This document shows positions 9,070 to 19,835 of a DNA stretch of 64,000 nucleotides, piece after piece. How positions within the stretch are numbered: position 1 is the first letter of the stretch; each line of letters begins with the position of its first letter. The notes below the pieces were generated by a model. It did not search any database. It had not been told where the DNA came from and worked only from the letters and a program-made list of their open reading frames with translations. Both the position numbers and the translations under genes were made by a program. Source of the DNA: Limanda limanda (taxonomy: Eukaryota > Chordata > Actinopteri > Pleuronectiformes > Pleuronectidae); contig NC_083642.1 of NCBI RefSeq assembly GCF_963576545.1, positions 2,751,188-2,815,187 of the forward strand, given 5' to 3'.

Positions 9070-10110
9070 GTGAGTCCCATCACACCCATCACATCCCATC
9101 CCATCAGTTAAGCAGCATCTGCTCCCTCAGAGGAACCACCTGTATCTGGAGGAACTAGAAACCGTTTGCAGAGTTGCATCTTTTTGAGGATTTGTGTTGT
9201 TTTTTTCTTTTATTCCTGCCGAGCACCAGAGCTGCTTCATTTGTATTCTGAGGAGAATGTTGTGATTCCTGCTTGTGTTGAGAGACGTTGGCTGAGTGGT
9301 TTCCAGTCTGAGCTGAATCTCTGACCAGCGTTCTGGTTTTGCCGCAGATTTTAACCAGATGTTGTGTTTCCTTCAGCCAGAAGACATCAACGACTGCAGT
9401 TTATAGAAGCTGTGTCACATTTTAAAGCCTCATGCATCATTTCAGTCACATGTATGAAAGCACTTTGGCTTCTGTTAAATACACTGAAGACAGAACTGTT
9501 CCTGTGTTTCCTCCTCCTCCAGTGTAATTCAGATCCTTGTGGGTCGTAAAATCCTTAATTGTAAAGTTAATGTGAAGCTTCTGAGTCCAAACCCAGTCAG
9601 TGTTTCCAAGTTACTGTCTCTCACGTCCCAAACTCCCTCATTGTGATTAAATCAAGCTCCAAACCTCAGTGGAGGAACTGAAAAAAACACAACTTAATTT
9701 GATTAACTCACTGGTTTAGCCTCATATTAGTCGGCCCCTTAAATTCAATAAAGCTGCTTCTAACTGAACAAACTCATAGATAAATATGTCCGTTGATTGA
9801 TTCTCTGAGATCTCACGACATAACGATAGAGGAACAAACCTCCTGGATCATCACCAGCATTCAATCGGTTGTTTCCTGACCCGTATCACCTCCTTCCACC
9901 TGGTTCACTCTCACTCTCTGTGCAGCAGATTGTCAGTAATCCTGATAAATAACAAAAACACAAACACATGTGGAAGTGATACAGCTGAGTGAGGCTGAGG
10001 GGAGCTTCAGATTCAGGAGACACCCTTCGTATTGTTTTTACATCATCTATTATTATAGATGTGTTGGTCATAGCTGCTTCAAAGTGTGTGTCCTTGTGTT
10101 TGTCCGGCAG
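9070..10110. other. Intron-like spacer with two deletion scars, unit A
   Basis: Compared with B, A joins at about 9,348 (GCCGCAG/ATTTTAACC), which removes about 1.6 kb including the CAMK1G-like exon. It joins again at about 9,523 (CTCCTCCAG/TGTAATTCAG), which removes about 0.8 kb including two MICAL-like exons. I see no gene in it. Confidence 0.6.
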
Positions 10111-10307
10111 ACAAGACGCAGGAGCAGGAGGTGGAGGAGGAGCGGGTCCTGCAGCAGATGATCGAGGTGGTGGACATGAGGGACTCGCTGGTCTCCTTCC
10201 TGGAGGAGAAGAGGCTGAAGGAGATGAGCGAGGAGCAGGAGGCCTTCTCCATCATGGAGGCCAGACGGCACTCCAAGGCAGGATCTCAGGTTCACTGGGC
10301 ATCATAA
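10111..10307 (+). pseudogene. MICAL-like bMERB C-terminal exon, unit A (upstream exons deleted)
   Basis: Acceptor CCGGCAG, then an open frame starting DKTQEQEVEEERVLQQMIEV, with RDSLVSFLEEKRLKEMSEEQ, ending RRHSKAGSQVHWAS and TAA. It corresponds to the last helix of the bMERB (DUF3585) domain of MICAL proteins, which binds Rab8-family GTPases. The peptide is identical in all three units. In A the two preceding exons present in B are missing, so it is probably not translated as part of a domain. Confidence 0.7.
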
Positions 10308-10429
10308 GACTCCTCCCATCCTACTCACAGACACACACACACTGACACACACACTCGTACACATGCAGCATGGACCTGTATGTAGACTCTAATCTGCTGA
10401 CTCGAAACCTGAGACTCAAACTTTCTTTA

Positions 10430-10490
10430 CAAATCATCAGGACTCGAATCATCAGGACTCAAATCATCAGGAATCAAATCATCAGGCTTC
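10430..10490. repeat. 15-bp minisatellite in the MICAL-like 3' region, unit A
   Basis: About four degenerate units of CAAATCATCAGGACT. B has about six near-perfect units (33,447-33,535) and C about six (54,851-54,945). Confidence 0.8.
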
Positions 10491-11294
10491 ACAGGAACAC
10501 TCCGGCCCCTAGAGGGAGACATAACCCTGGAGATCTGAGGAGTCCACACACACGGCAGAGTCACAGGATCTTTATTGTCTTCTGCACCGTTGAACAACCA
10601 CCACCAGGCGGCAGATCACCTGACCCGGCCTCGGACCTGGTTCAGGTGTCTCAGACGTGTGACATCACATCGGGGGGGAAACCTGCGGCGCCTGAGAGCC
10701 TGATCTGTAGAACACACGGTTACTGTGGGTTTAACAGAGATTGATGTTTTGAATAAGTACTGTTGTACACCCAGATGTAATATAAAGTACATATCATACT
10801 TCTATTATTATTTGGTATATTGAATAGAAATACGATTAAAGTTTAAAGATAATAATAAGAGTTTAAATATTAGAATTATTGCAGTAAAATCCTTATTTTA
10901 GTTTCTTATTTTTGAAGGTTTCTGAATTGTGTAGCACTTCCTGCTGTTCGCCAAGTCCTCCCCTGATCGCAGGTCACACTCAGGGGTCAAAGGTCGAAGG
11001 TCCCGGCTTCTCGGGTCAGAGTCGTGGGGTTCCACAGATGGATTTGCACACTCTGCTGTTTTATTTTTTATTTTTCTGTAGGTGGAAGTGAGTTTTACGA
11101 ACACAGGCGGATTGTCGGTGAACGTTAAGGACACGAAACTGGTTCATCTATTTATAAATTCTATGGTTTATCATCTGCAGGTGTTTCTCCTCGTGAACGA
11201 TGGAGACACTCAGCAGTTTGGTTTAGTTCAGAAGAAGCCTTATGGATTTATCGCTCTGCTGCCATTTTGTGCCGCAGCACTTCACATTATATCA

Positions 11295-11300
11295 AATAAA
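11295..11300 (+). terminator. Polyadenylation signal AATAAA of the MICAL-like gene, unit A
   Basis: AATAAA followed about 30 bases later by a T/GT-rich stretch (TTTTTCTTGTCTCTG). It is the first good signal after the MICAL-like stop codon at 10,307, giving a 3' UTR of about 1 kb. Same signal at 34,354-34,359 (B) and 55,764-55,769 (C). Confidence 0.5.
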
Positions 11301-11679
11301 GATCCTGCACTTTGCTGATTTCTTATTTTTCTTGTCTCTGATCATACGTTGAAGTTCTCCGGTGTTTCCAGGTGTGAACACAGTGGATGTGTTGAATAAC
11401 GTGTGTCCTGCAGGACGGATGTTCATCTGGTTAAAAGTATATAAAACATGAACACAGGAGAAACTCATCAGAGGTGGAAGAATTATTCAGATCAACAGAT
11501 TTTTAAATTCACTAGATGTGGATCTTTATTTGGATCTGCACCAGTTCACTCACAGTCCTGTAATATTTCATTAAATCACTGAATTATCCTCAAAACAAAA
11601 ACACGAGTCATCAGCTCCTTGGCAGAAGTAACAGTAAAACTCATTTTGTACATTTACTTCTGATATTTAAAGAACATTC

Positions 11680-11784
11680 TGCTCACTTATACCAGATCGG
11701 ACAATCATGCTTTCCCCCCCTCCTTTCTTTATTGCAAAGAGTTCAGTCAGACCCACACACCAGCTAAAATATTGAATCCTGACA
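11680..11784. mobile_element. Deletion scar joining a LINE stub to the end of an inverted LTR, unit A
   Basis: Up to ACAATCATG (11,708) the sequence matches the 5' edge of the LINE in B and C. From CATGCTTTCC it matches the last 78 bp of the inverted LTR in C (59,690-59,767), ending CCTGACA at 11,784. About 4 bases (CATG) are shared at the join. About 3.5 kb present in C is missing here. Confidence 0.75.
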
Positions 11785-13205
11785 ACATCCAGTCATTTAA
11801 AGTTTCAAAAAATAATAATTTGAATAATAATAATAGTAATTAAAAAAGGCATTTATTTGTAAATTGATGGTTTAAACGTACAACTGCATTATTATTATTA
11901 ATATTGTTGTTATTGTTGTTAAATGTCATTTGACAAAAAGCTAAACGTACGTCCTTGAATGTCAATACGTTAAGGCCGGCGCATGCTTCTGCAACTGCGG
12001 CTGCAGCTTTTCAAGCAGCTGTGACAAAGGACTTGTTTTAATTTATGCTTCTCCAGGGTTTGCAAAGCAATTCACCTCCAGACCACTAGGTGGAGTAACG
12101 TTTTCTGTCAAAGACGACCTTAGAGACGCCTTCTTTGTGTGTGGCAGTCGTCGACGACTGTTTATTCACGTCGCCACCGCTGCTCCTCATAGGACAAATC
12201 CTCCAGTCAGTGACGGGTTATACAAGTGGTCATACTGTCAGATCTCTTCTGCCAAACGCTCTTCTATTTGGTCCATATTCATTCTTCTAAATCTTCGGTG
12301 GTTTCTGCCGGTATTGTTGGGCATGAAACCGGAAATGCGCTAATTAATACATTTGGTCTCAATGATTTTGTGAAGTTATTGTGTTGATGAGCTCTGAAGT
12401 CAGAGTTGAAAACATGGAGGCTGTTCACATCTGTTGTATCTGCACACCTTCACTTTTCTTTATGATATTTATATAATAACGAAGAGCAAAGAAAACGTGT
12501 GAAAGACGGATGAGTAATTTAAATGTGCACGTTGATCATAAGAACATGTTTCATTGTGTGTTGGGTTCAATGAGCCTTGAGAGCTTGTGAGAGACCAACA
12601 CAAGTTACATGAGACAGGTTTACATCAAAAGCTTTTATTTAGAGCTGATTGTCAAATTATATTGGAAGGTTCATTTAATGTCGACAGTCAACACGACGGA
12701 GAGACGTGAACATTTAAAGTCAGACACGTTCTGTCCCTTGTCTCTGCTGCGAACCTCCCATCATCAATTATTTCCCAGCATGCTAAAAGGCTTTGACTGG
12801 GATGTGCTGCTGTTACACTGCAGCGCCACCTGTGGGTCAAAAGTAGAAAAGCCACCACCGCTCTGCACCTGATGCAGAAATGAAAACGTCCCATTTTTAA
12901 GTCCAGAGTTTTGATCTTTTGTGTCAAAGACAAAACTCTGATTTTAAACTCAAAGTGATTTCAATGTGTTTAACTTTGTGTTGAACTAAATCAATTTGTG
13001 ACGTGAATCCAGGAACTTTAAGATCATAAACAAACATCTACACAGAATGTGGTTCTACACACATGGAGACAGACTGAGGGACAAAGGTGGACAATAATAA
13101 AGACAAACTTAAACACACTGTATGTGACTCTTTATAGAGGGTTTATATATTCTGCTTGTGTTGTGTCATTTCAATAAACACATTCTTCATGTGAATAAAC
13201 ACAAT
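11785..13205. other. Spacer without a recognised gene, unit A
   Basis: AT-rich start, then a segment with GGCCGGCGCATGCTTCTGC (about 11,975) and TTAATTTATGCTTCTCC that resembles edges of fish MITEs of the PIF/Harbinger kind; this is a guess. Short ORFs 12,609-12,872 and 12,688-12,933 (opposite strand) are kept in all units but overlap each other and show no domain. Confidence 0.4.
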
Positions 13206-13348
13206 CGGGGCAGGAAGGTTGCTGGTTTGAATCCGGTTCAGATGGGTCTTCCTGTGTGGAGTCTGCATGTTCTCCACGTGTTTTCTCCAGGTGCTCCGGC
13301 TTCATCTCACAAACACATGCAGATGAGGGGTTGTGTAGATTGGAGACT
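13206..13348 (+). mobile_element. tRNA-derived SINE (body), unit A
   Basis: GCAGGAAGGTTGCTGGTTTG runs into AATCCGGTTC (B-box end) and then the widespread fish SINE core GTGTGGAGTCTGCATGTTCT, TTCTCCAGGTGCTCCGGCTT, ending near GATTGGAGAC. Copies: 36,490-36,632 (B) and 61,190-61,332 (C). Confidence 0.7.
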
Positions 13349-13732
13349 ACACACAAGCTGCTGCTGCTTCAGCCTCTGGATCCTCAGGACACAGCTCAGC
13401 CTCCGTCCACACACACTGTCCTCTTCACACTCAGCTCCACTAAGACCTCTTCCACCTGTTGAGAGAAGAAGACATCAGTGTCCCAGAGACTCACTTCATC
13501 AGCTGTGAGTCAGTGATGCAGCTCATCCAGTAGAAAGAGCAGCAGGGACTTCAGTCGGATGGACCTCAGCAGAGGTTCTGCTCTGTATAAAGAGCTCCTG
13601 GTTACCATGGTGATGAGGAGAGGCTTCAGTCCCACTGATCTCAGAGCTGTGACAAAGATCCACCTGATCAGTTCTGATCAGATCTGAATCTGTTGTTTAC
13701 TAACAAGACGAGTGGAAGACAAGAAGAAACAC

Positions 13733-15170
13733 ATTGTCTCACTGTCTCTGAGGACACACACTGTCTCACTGTCTCTGAGGACACACACTGTCTCACTGTC
13801 TCTGAGGACACTCACTGTCTCTGAGGACACACACTGTCTCACTGTCTCTGAGGACACACACTGTCTCTGAGGACATACACTGTCTCACTGTCTCTGAGGA
13901 CACACACTGTCTCTGAGGACACACACTGACTCACTGTCTCTGAGGACACACACTGTCTCACTTTCTCTGAGGACACTCACTGTCTCACTGTCTCTGAGGA
14001 CACACACTGTCTCACTGTCTCTGAGGACACACACTGTCTCACTGTCTCTGAGGACACACACTGTCTCACTGTCTCTGAGGACACTCACTGTCTCTGAGGA
14101 CACACACTGTCTCACTGTCTCTGAGGACACACACTGTCTCTGAGGACATACACTGTCTCACTGTCTCTGAGGACACACACTGTCTCTGAGGACACACACT
14201 GTCTCACTGTCTCTGAGGACACACACTGACTAACTGTCTCTGAGGACACACACTGTCTCTGAGGACACTCACTGTCTCACTGTCTCTGAGGACACACACT
14301 GTCTCACTGTCTCTGAGGAAACACACTGTCTCTGAGGACACACACTGACTCACTGTCTCTGAGGACACACACTGTCTCACTGTCTCTTAGGACACACACT
14401 GTCTCTGAGGACACACACTGTCTCTGAGGACACACACTGACTCACTGTCTCTGAGGACACACACTGTCTCACTGTCTCTGAGGACACACACTGTCTCTGA
14501 GGACACACACTGTCTCACTGACTCTGAGGACACACACTGTCTCACTGTCTCTGAGGACACACACTGTCTCACTGTCTCTGAGGACACACACTGTCTCACT
14601 GTCTCTGAGGACACAAACTGTCTCACTGTCTCTGAGGACACACACTGTCTCACTGTCTCTTAGGACACACACTGTCTCACTGTCTCTTAGGACACACACT
14701 GTCTCACTGTCTCTGAGGACACACACTGTCTCACTGTCTCTGAGAACACACACTGTCTCACTGCCTCTGAGGACACACACTGACTCACTGTCTCTGAGGA
14801 CACACACTGTCTCACTGTCTCTTAGGACACACACTGTCTCACTGTCTCTTAGGACACACACTGTCTCACTGCCTCTGAGGACACACACTGACTCACTGTC
14901 TCTGAGGACACACACTGTCTCACTGTCTCTTAGGACACACACTGTCTCTGAGGACACACACTGACTCACTGTCTCTGAGGACACACACTGACTCTGAGGA
15001 CACACACTGTCTCACTGTCTCTGAGGACACACTCTGTCTCACTGACTCTGAGGACACACACTGTCTCACTGTCTCTGAGGACACACACTGTCTCACTGTC
15101 TCTGAGGACACATACTGTCTCACTGTCTCTGAGGACACACACTGTCTCACTGTCTCTGAGGACACACACA
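13733..15170. repeat. TGTCTC minisatellite array, unit A (1.44 kb)
   Basis: Tandem array mixing two related units: about 27 bp (CTGTCTCACTGTCTCTGAGG + ACACACA) and about 19 bp (CTGTCTCTGAGGACACACA, lacking the CACTGTCT piece). Several point variants recur (CTTAGG, ACTCAC, GACTCA), so blocks have been copied as groups. On the minus strand the array reads as long open frames of a 9-residue repeat (ETVCVLRDS or ETVRQCVSS) because the 27-bp unit has no stop. It lies between the second LRR exon and the SINE, downstream of the LRR exons of the NLR gene. Confidence 0.95.
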
Positions 15171-15608
15171 TGGACCTGTCTCCAGGAAGCTGACTGAGGT
15201 CATCTGGTGTTTTGGGGACAGGACGAGTCTGGAGACATTGAGATGTTCTGGGTGAGTTAGAGATCAACTGAACCAACCAGACGTTGATTTAAACTTCCCT
15301 TATCCGTCCCTTTAAGGAGAGTGTGCACCACACGACAGTGGAGAGTCACTGTGGTCAGTGGGCGGAGCTTTGATACGGGTTGATCTCCAACTTAACCTGG
15401 AGCAGGTTAGCCGTTCATCAGAAGTTACCATGGTGATTTACCTCGTTAAGAAGTGGACGAGCTTCGTAGGACTGAAAAAACTAAACCTGAAGTTAACCTG
15501 ATAACCACAAATCCTGCTTGGTAGCACAGACCCTGGATCTGTGATACTGACTGTGTTTAGTAAAATACTGATGAAAGCAGCGTGGACTGACTCCACCCAT
15601 CTACTGAC
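15171..15608. other. Spacer between minisatellite and LRR exon, unit A
   Basis: Contains AACTTAACCTGGAGCAGGTT and, about 110 bp on, CTGAAGTTAACCTGATAACC, which look like parts of a dispersed fish repeat. I recognise no coding exon. Matching sequence is in B (38,687-39,124) and C (63,448-63,885). Confidence 0.4.
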
Positions 15609-15782
15609 CTCAGAGTCTCCAGTCGACAGGTTGGACTCTGCTGTAGATCAAGCAGCTCCTTCACTGCTGAGACCTCCAGGTTGTTGTAGCTCAGATCCAG
15701 TTTTCTCAGATGAGAGGGGTTTGACCTCAGAGCTGAAGCCAGAGAAGAACAGCTGATCTCTGACAGAAAGCAGCGACTCAAC
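15609..15782 (-). pseudogene. NLR LRR exon 2, decayed gene
   Basis: A 174-bp exon (58 codons), acceptor TATCCAG and donor GTCAGT. It opens [18 protein letters not shown] and contains [19 protein letters not shown] and CRLETLR. This is the canonical fish NLRC3-type LRR exon carrying about two leucine-rich repeats. It stays open, so it is defective only through the upstream frameshift. Confidence 0.8.
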
Positions 15783-16318
15783 CTGGATAAAGAAATATGA
15801 ATATTAGAATGTGTCCTCCTGTTGTTGTGGATCGTCATCATGTCAACACAGACTCTCAACATGCTGCTGACCTCAGTCCAGTCTGTGACCTGAAGATAAA
15901 CATCAGATCAGACATGTTGGACCATTGTTTCATTCATCAGCTTCTTCTCTGTGTGTTGGTCACTGAGCAGGTTTGTGTAATTAAACACTGTTTAAAGTAG
16001 GGACGGCTCCTGATGTCACTTCCTGTTTGTTTCTATACTAATCAACTGTCCAACGTGTTTCAATAAGAATGTGTCTTATTTTGAAAACCAGAGGAGGACG
16101 AGTGCTCGGCCTCAGTCCACATGTTATTTACTGACACTTTCTCAGTGATCAGGAGCAGGTGAGTGCAGGTGAATGGAGTTGATGAGGTGGACGTGACTGA
16201 CAGGCTGGGTGAGGGACAGATGACTGAGGGACAGTGAGCAGAGCAGAACTGAGACAAGTTAAATAAATAATGACCCAATAAGAAAGAAAGTCTGAAAAGT
16301 GAAGAAGGATTTAAGGAC

Positions 16319-16495
16319 CTCAGAGTCTCCAGTCGACAGTTTGGACTCTCCAGTCCAGAACACAGCAGCTTCACTCCTGAATCCTGCAGGTTGATGTTGT
16401 AGCTCAGATCCAGTTCTCTCAGATGTGAGGGGTCTGACTTCAGAGCTGAGGCCACGACTTCACAGTGAGTCTCTGAGAGTTCACAACCACGGAGT
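16319..16495 (-). pseudogene. NLR LRR exon 1, decayed gene
   Basis: A 177-bp exon, one codon longer than the 174-bp standard because of an extra codon in [17 protein letters not shown] (B has [14 protein letters not shown]). The acceptor is AATTACAG; the donor GTCCTT is weak but at the usual position after CRLETLR. The reading frame is open. Confidence 0.8.
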
Positions 16496-16623
16496 CTGTA
16501 ATTAAAGAAAATATCAAATCTGTGAGAATTAAATCAGAAAACACAACATTCATACAAAACGTGATCATGTGACCCTCACCCTGGTAAATCCCCTCTTTGT
16601 TAAAAACTAAAAACTTTGTTCAA

Positions 16624-16768
16624 GCTTCATTCAGACTAACAGAGGAACTCATTAGATTCAGGTCAGAGGTCAAAGGTCAAGGTCACACAACATGTTCATT
16701 CAGACTAACAGAGGAACTCATGAGATTCAGGTGGTCAGAGGTCAAAGGTCACACAACATGTTCATGGT
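16624..16768. repeat. ~70-bp intronic tandem repeat with AGGTCA half-sites, decayed gene
   Basis: Two units starting CATTCAGACTAACAGAGGAA. The end of unit 1 has four consecutive AGGTCA half-sites (16,660-16,685) spaced by 1, 1 and 0 bases; unit 2 has a shorter version. B has three units (40,155-40,365). Confidence 0.8.
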
Positions 16769-16810
16769 CACAGTGACCTCATATTGTTGTGAAGTCAACA
16801 TGGAACCTGG

Positions 16811-16938
16811 ACATGCACCCCCCCACACACACACACACAACAAACACTCACACACACATACCCATCCACACACACACAACAGACACACACTCACTCACAC
16901 CCCCCTTCCCCCCCACACACAAACCCCCCCCTCCCCCC

Positions 16939-16985
<47 letters not shown>

Positions 16986-17413
16986 ACACACACAAACCTA
17001 CCCACACACACACAACAGACACACACTCACTCACACCCCCCCTCCCCCCCACACATACATCTCCCCCCCACACACACCCTCCCCCCCACTCACACACACC
17101 CCTCCCCCCACACACACACACCCTCCCCCCCCACACACACACACACACCCACACACACTCACACCCCCACCACACACACACACACAACAGACACACACTC
17201 ACTTACCCCCCCTCACACACACACACACACACACACACTCCCCCACACACACCCCCCACACAAACCCCCCCACACAAACACACACACCCTCACCCCTCCA
17301 CACACACATACACTCACACACAGACACACCCCCACACCCCCTCACCGCCATACACCCCCCCACACACACACACATACACACACACGCACACACACACACA
17401 CAAACCCCCCCCT

Positions 17414-17460
<47 letters not shown>

Positions 17461-17533
17461 CACACACACACACAACCCCCCCACACACACACACACACAT
17501 ACACACGCACACACACACACACACACAACCCCC

Positions 17534-17582
<49 letters not shown>

Positions 17583-17600
17583 CCCCCCCCCCCACACACA
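16811..17600. repeat. CA/C-rich hypervariable intron tract, decayed gene
   Basis: About 790 bp of CACACA runs and C-rich blocks (CCCCCC), with repeated motifs such as ACAACAGACACACACTCACT. It reads as long artificial His/Thr/Pro-rich ORFs on the plus strand and Cys/Val/Gly-rich ORFs on the minus strand; none is a gene. It occupies the intron between NACHT and LRR exons. The B copy is about 510 bp. Confidence 0.9.
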
Positions 17601-17609
17601 CACACTCAC

Positions 17610-19409
17610 ACAGCCTTCCTGCAGTTCCTCACAGCTGGGATCAGTCTCCGTCGACCCTCGACTGATGCTTTGAACTTCTCCAGGTCCAACTTATCCAGAA
17701 CCTCCTCTGACATCTGCAGCATGTAGGCCAGAGCGGAGCAGTGGATCTGAGAGAGTTTCTCCTCTGATCTGTTCTCTGACGTCAGGAACTGTTGCATCTG
17801 CTGATGAACTGAGTGGTCGTTCATCTCAGTCAAACAGTGGAAGATGTTGATGCTTCTGTCAGGAGACATTTTATAACTCTCCATCTCCTTCAGGTTGTTG
17901 ATGACTCTCTGGATGATCTCTGGATTGTTCTCTGTCCGACCCAGCAGGCCTCCTAAGACTCTCTGGTTGGACTCCAGACTGAGGCCGTGAAGGAAGCGAA
18001 CAAACAGGTCCAGATGACCATTTGTGCTGGTGAGGGATTTGTTAATGGTTGTCTTCAGGAGGTCATCCAGGAGAAGATACTGTGTCTGTTCCCATATGTT
18101 CCCAAGAAGTTCTTGAATTCTTCTGTGTTCCTCTCGGTGTAACAGTGGAACATGTAGACTGCAGCCAGAAACTCCTGAACGCTCAGATGAACAAAGCAGT
18201 AGACTGATTTCTGGAAGATCACACTCTCTCTTCTGAAGATCTCAGTACAAACTCCTGAGTACACCAAGGCCTCTGTGACATTAAGACCACACCGCTCCAG
18301 GTCTTCTTGGTAGAACATGATGTTTCCTTCCTCCAGATGTTTAAGTGCCAGCCTCCCCAGCTTCAGGAGAACGTCCCTGTCAGCCTCCGTCAGCTGCTGT
18401 GGACTCGTCTCATGTCCTTCACCGTACTTGTTGTTCTTCCTCTTTGTCTGAACCAGCAGGAAGTGTGAGTACAGGTCAGTCAGGGTCTTGGGCAGCTCTC
18501 CTCTCTGGTCTGTGGTCAACATGTGCTCCAGAACTGTAGCACTGATCCAGCAGAAGACTGGGATTTGACACATGATGTGGAGGCTCCTGGACGTATTGAT
18601 GTGTGAGATGATTCTGCTGCACAGCTCTTCATCACTGAATCTCCTCCTGAAGTACTCCTCCTTCTGGGCGTCAGTGAAGCCTCGTACTTCTGTGACCCTG
18701 TCAACACATGCAGGAGGGATCTGATTGGCCGCCGCAGGTCTGGAGGTTATCCAGACGAGAGCCGAGGGAAGCAGATTCCCCCGGATGAGGTTTGTCAGCA
18801 GCACGTTGACTGATGACCTCTGTGTGACCTCAGACACAAGCTCCCTGTGGTTGAAGTCCAGAGAAGGTCTGCTTTCATCCAGGCCGTCAAAGATGAACAA
18901 AGGTTTACAGACAGCGAGCGTCTCTGCCGTGAGCTTCTGTAACGCTGGATGGAAAACACGGAGCAGCGTGAGGAGACTGTGCTGCTGGTCCTTCACCAGG
19001 TTCAGCTCCCTGAACGAGAGCACAGTCAGCAAACCCACATCCTGGTTTTCTGAACCCTCTGCCCAGTCCAGAGTGAACTTCTGCACCGAGAAGGTTTTTC
19101 CAACGCCAGCGACGCCGTTGGTCAGGACGACTCTGATGCTGCTCTGCTGGTCAGTGGAGGCTTTAAAGATGTCGTGGCACCTGATGGGAGTGTCGTGGAG
19201 GATCTTCTTCTTGGAAGCCGTCTCAAGCTGCCTCACCTCATGTTGAGTATTAACCTCTTCACTCTGTCCCTCTGTGATGTAGAGTTCAGTGTAGATCCTG
19301 TTGAGGAGGGTTCTACTTCCTGTTTCATCACTTCCTTCAGTCACATGTTCACATCTCCTCCTCAGACTGAGCTTATGTTCATCTAAAACCTCCTGCAGAC
19401 CATGATCTG
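17610..19409 (-). pseudogene. FISNA-NACHT exon with 1-bp frameshift, decayed NLR gene
   Basis: A 1,800-bp exon against 1,801 bp in the intact paralogue. Acceptor CTTTCAG; donor GTGAGT after ...NCRKA. The FISNA part ([20 protein letters not shown]) is followed by Walker A (GVAGVGKTF), Walker B ([11 protein letters not shown]) and winged-helix/HD2 regions. A G is missing near 18,070 (CCAGGAGAAG; the intact copy has CCAGGGAGAAG), which shifts the frame after about residue 450 and gives an early stop; homology resumes in another frame to 17,610. A sequencing slip is the alternative. Otherwise about 95% of residues match the B copy. Confidence 0.85.
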
Positions 19410-19623
19410 CTGAAAGACAAGAAACAATGTCAGAGACAGAGAATCTGAGAATCTGCTGATTGTTTTCATCAGATACAGAAAAACTACAGAAATAAAAGCT
19501 TTTTAACTTTGTGCTTTATAACGATGTTAAATGTTGATGCTGTATGAAGGAACAAAATAAAACCACATGTGCTGATGTCAGAAGTGAAGACATCAGCAGA
19601 CAAATGTACAGTGCTGCTCTGAC

Positions 19624-19835
19624 CTGCTGTCTGCCCTCCAGCTCCTGTTCTGGATCTTTGTCCACACTGGGGACAGGAGGAGTCTCCTGAAGAGCCAGAC
19701 TGGTCCCAGGATGAGGTCAACAGTCTGAAGAACCGGTGTACAAACCGGGTGGACACTGGATCCTTCAGGACGTCCTGACACGAAGCACAGCAGGACGACT
19801 GCTCCTCCTCAGAAACATGACTCCTCTTCCTCTCC
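19624..19835 (-). pseudogene. RING-type exon with lost zinc ligands, decayed NLR gene
   Basis: A 212-bp exon, in frame (one codon shorter than the 215-bp B copy). It keeps [15 protein letters not shown] at the start and [12 protein letters not shown] at the end. The middle reads TRFVHRFFRLLTSSWDQ where the intact copy has [18 protein letters not shown]. Three cysteine ligands are replaced (C to F, C to F, C to L); the histidine remains. The zinc-binding cross-brace could not form. Confidence 0.75.

Noticed and set aside
11082..11318. 78-codon ORF present in all units (also 34,141-34,377 and 55,551-55,787), preceded by an acceptor-like TTTTTCTGTAG
   Set aside because: It has a non-ATG start, overlaps the AATAAA signal before its stop, and has no recognisable domain; best read as the 3' UTR of the MICAL-like gene.
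12609..12933. 87- and 81-codon ORFs on opposite strands, kept in all units
   Set aside because: They are open on both strands simply because the units are recent copies; there is no domain, splice or start evidence.
13733..15170. CRISPR-like array (regular 27-bp repeats)
   Set aside because: There are no unique spacers; units are directly contiguous and the DNA is vertebrate.
16692..17726. Long His/Thr/Pro-rich plus-strand ORFs (up to 344 codons) and the Cys/Val/Gly-rich minus-strand ORFs opposite
   Set aside because: They are translations of CA/GT microsatellite and C runs in the NLR intron; length reflects lack of stops in the repeat, not coding.
18725..19246. 173-codon plus-strand ORFs inside the NACHT exons (also 42,041-42,562)
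   Set aside because: They are antisense shadows of the conserved NACHT coding sequence.
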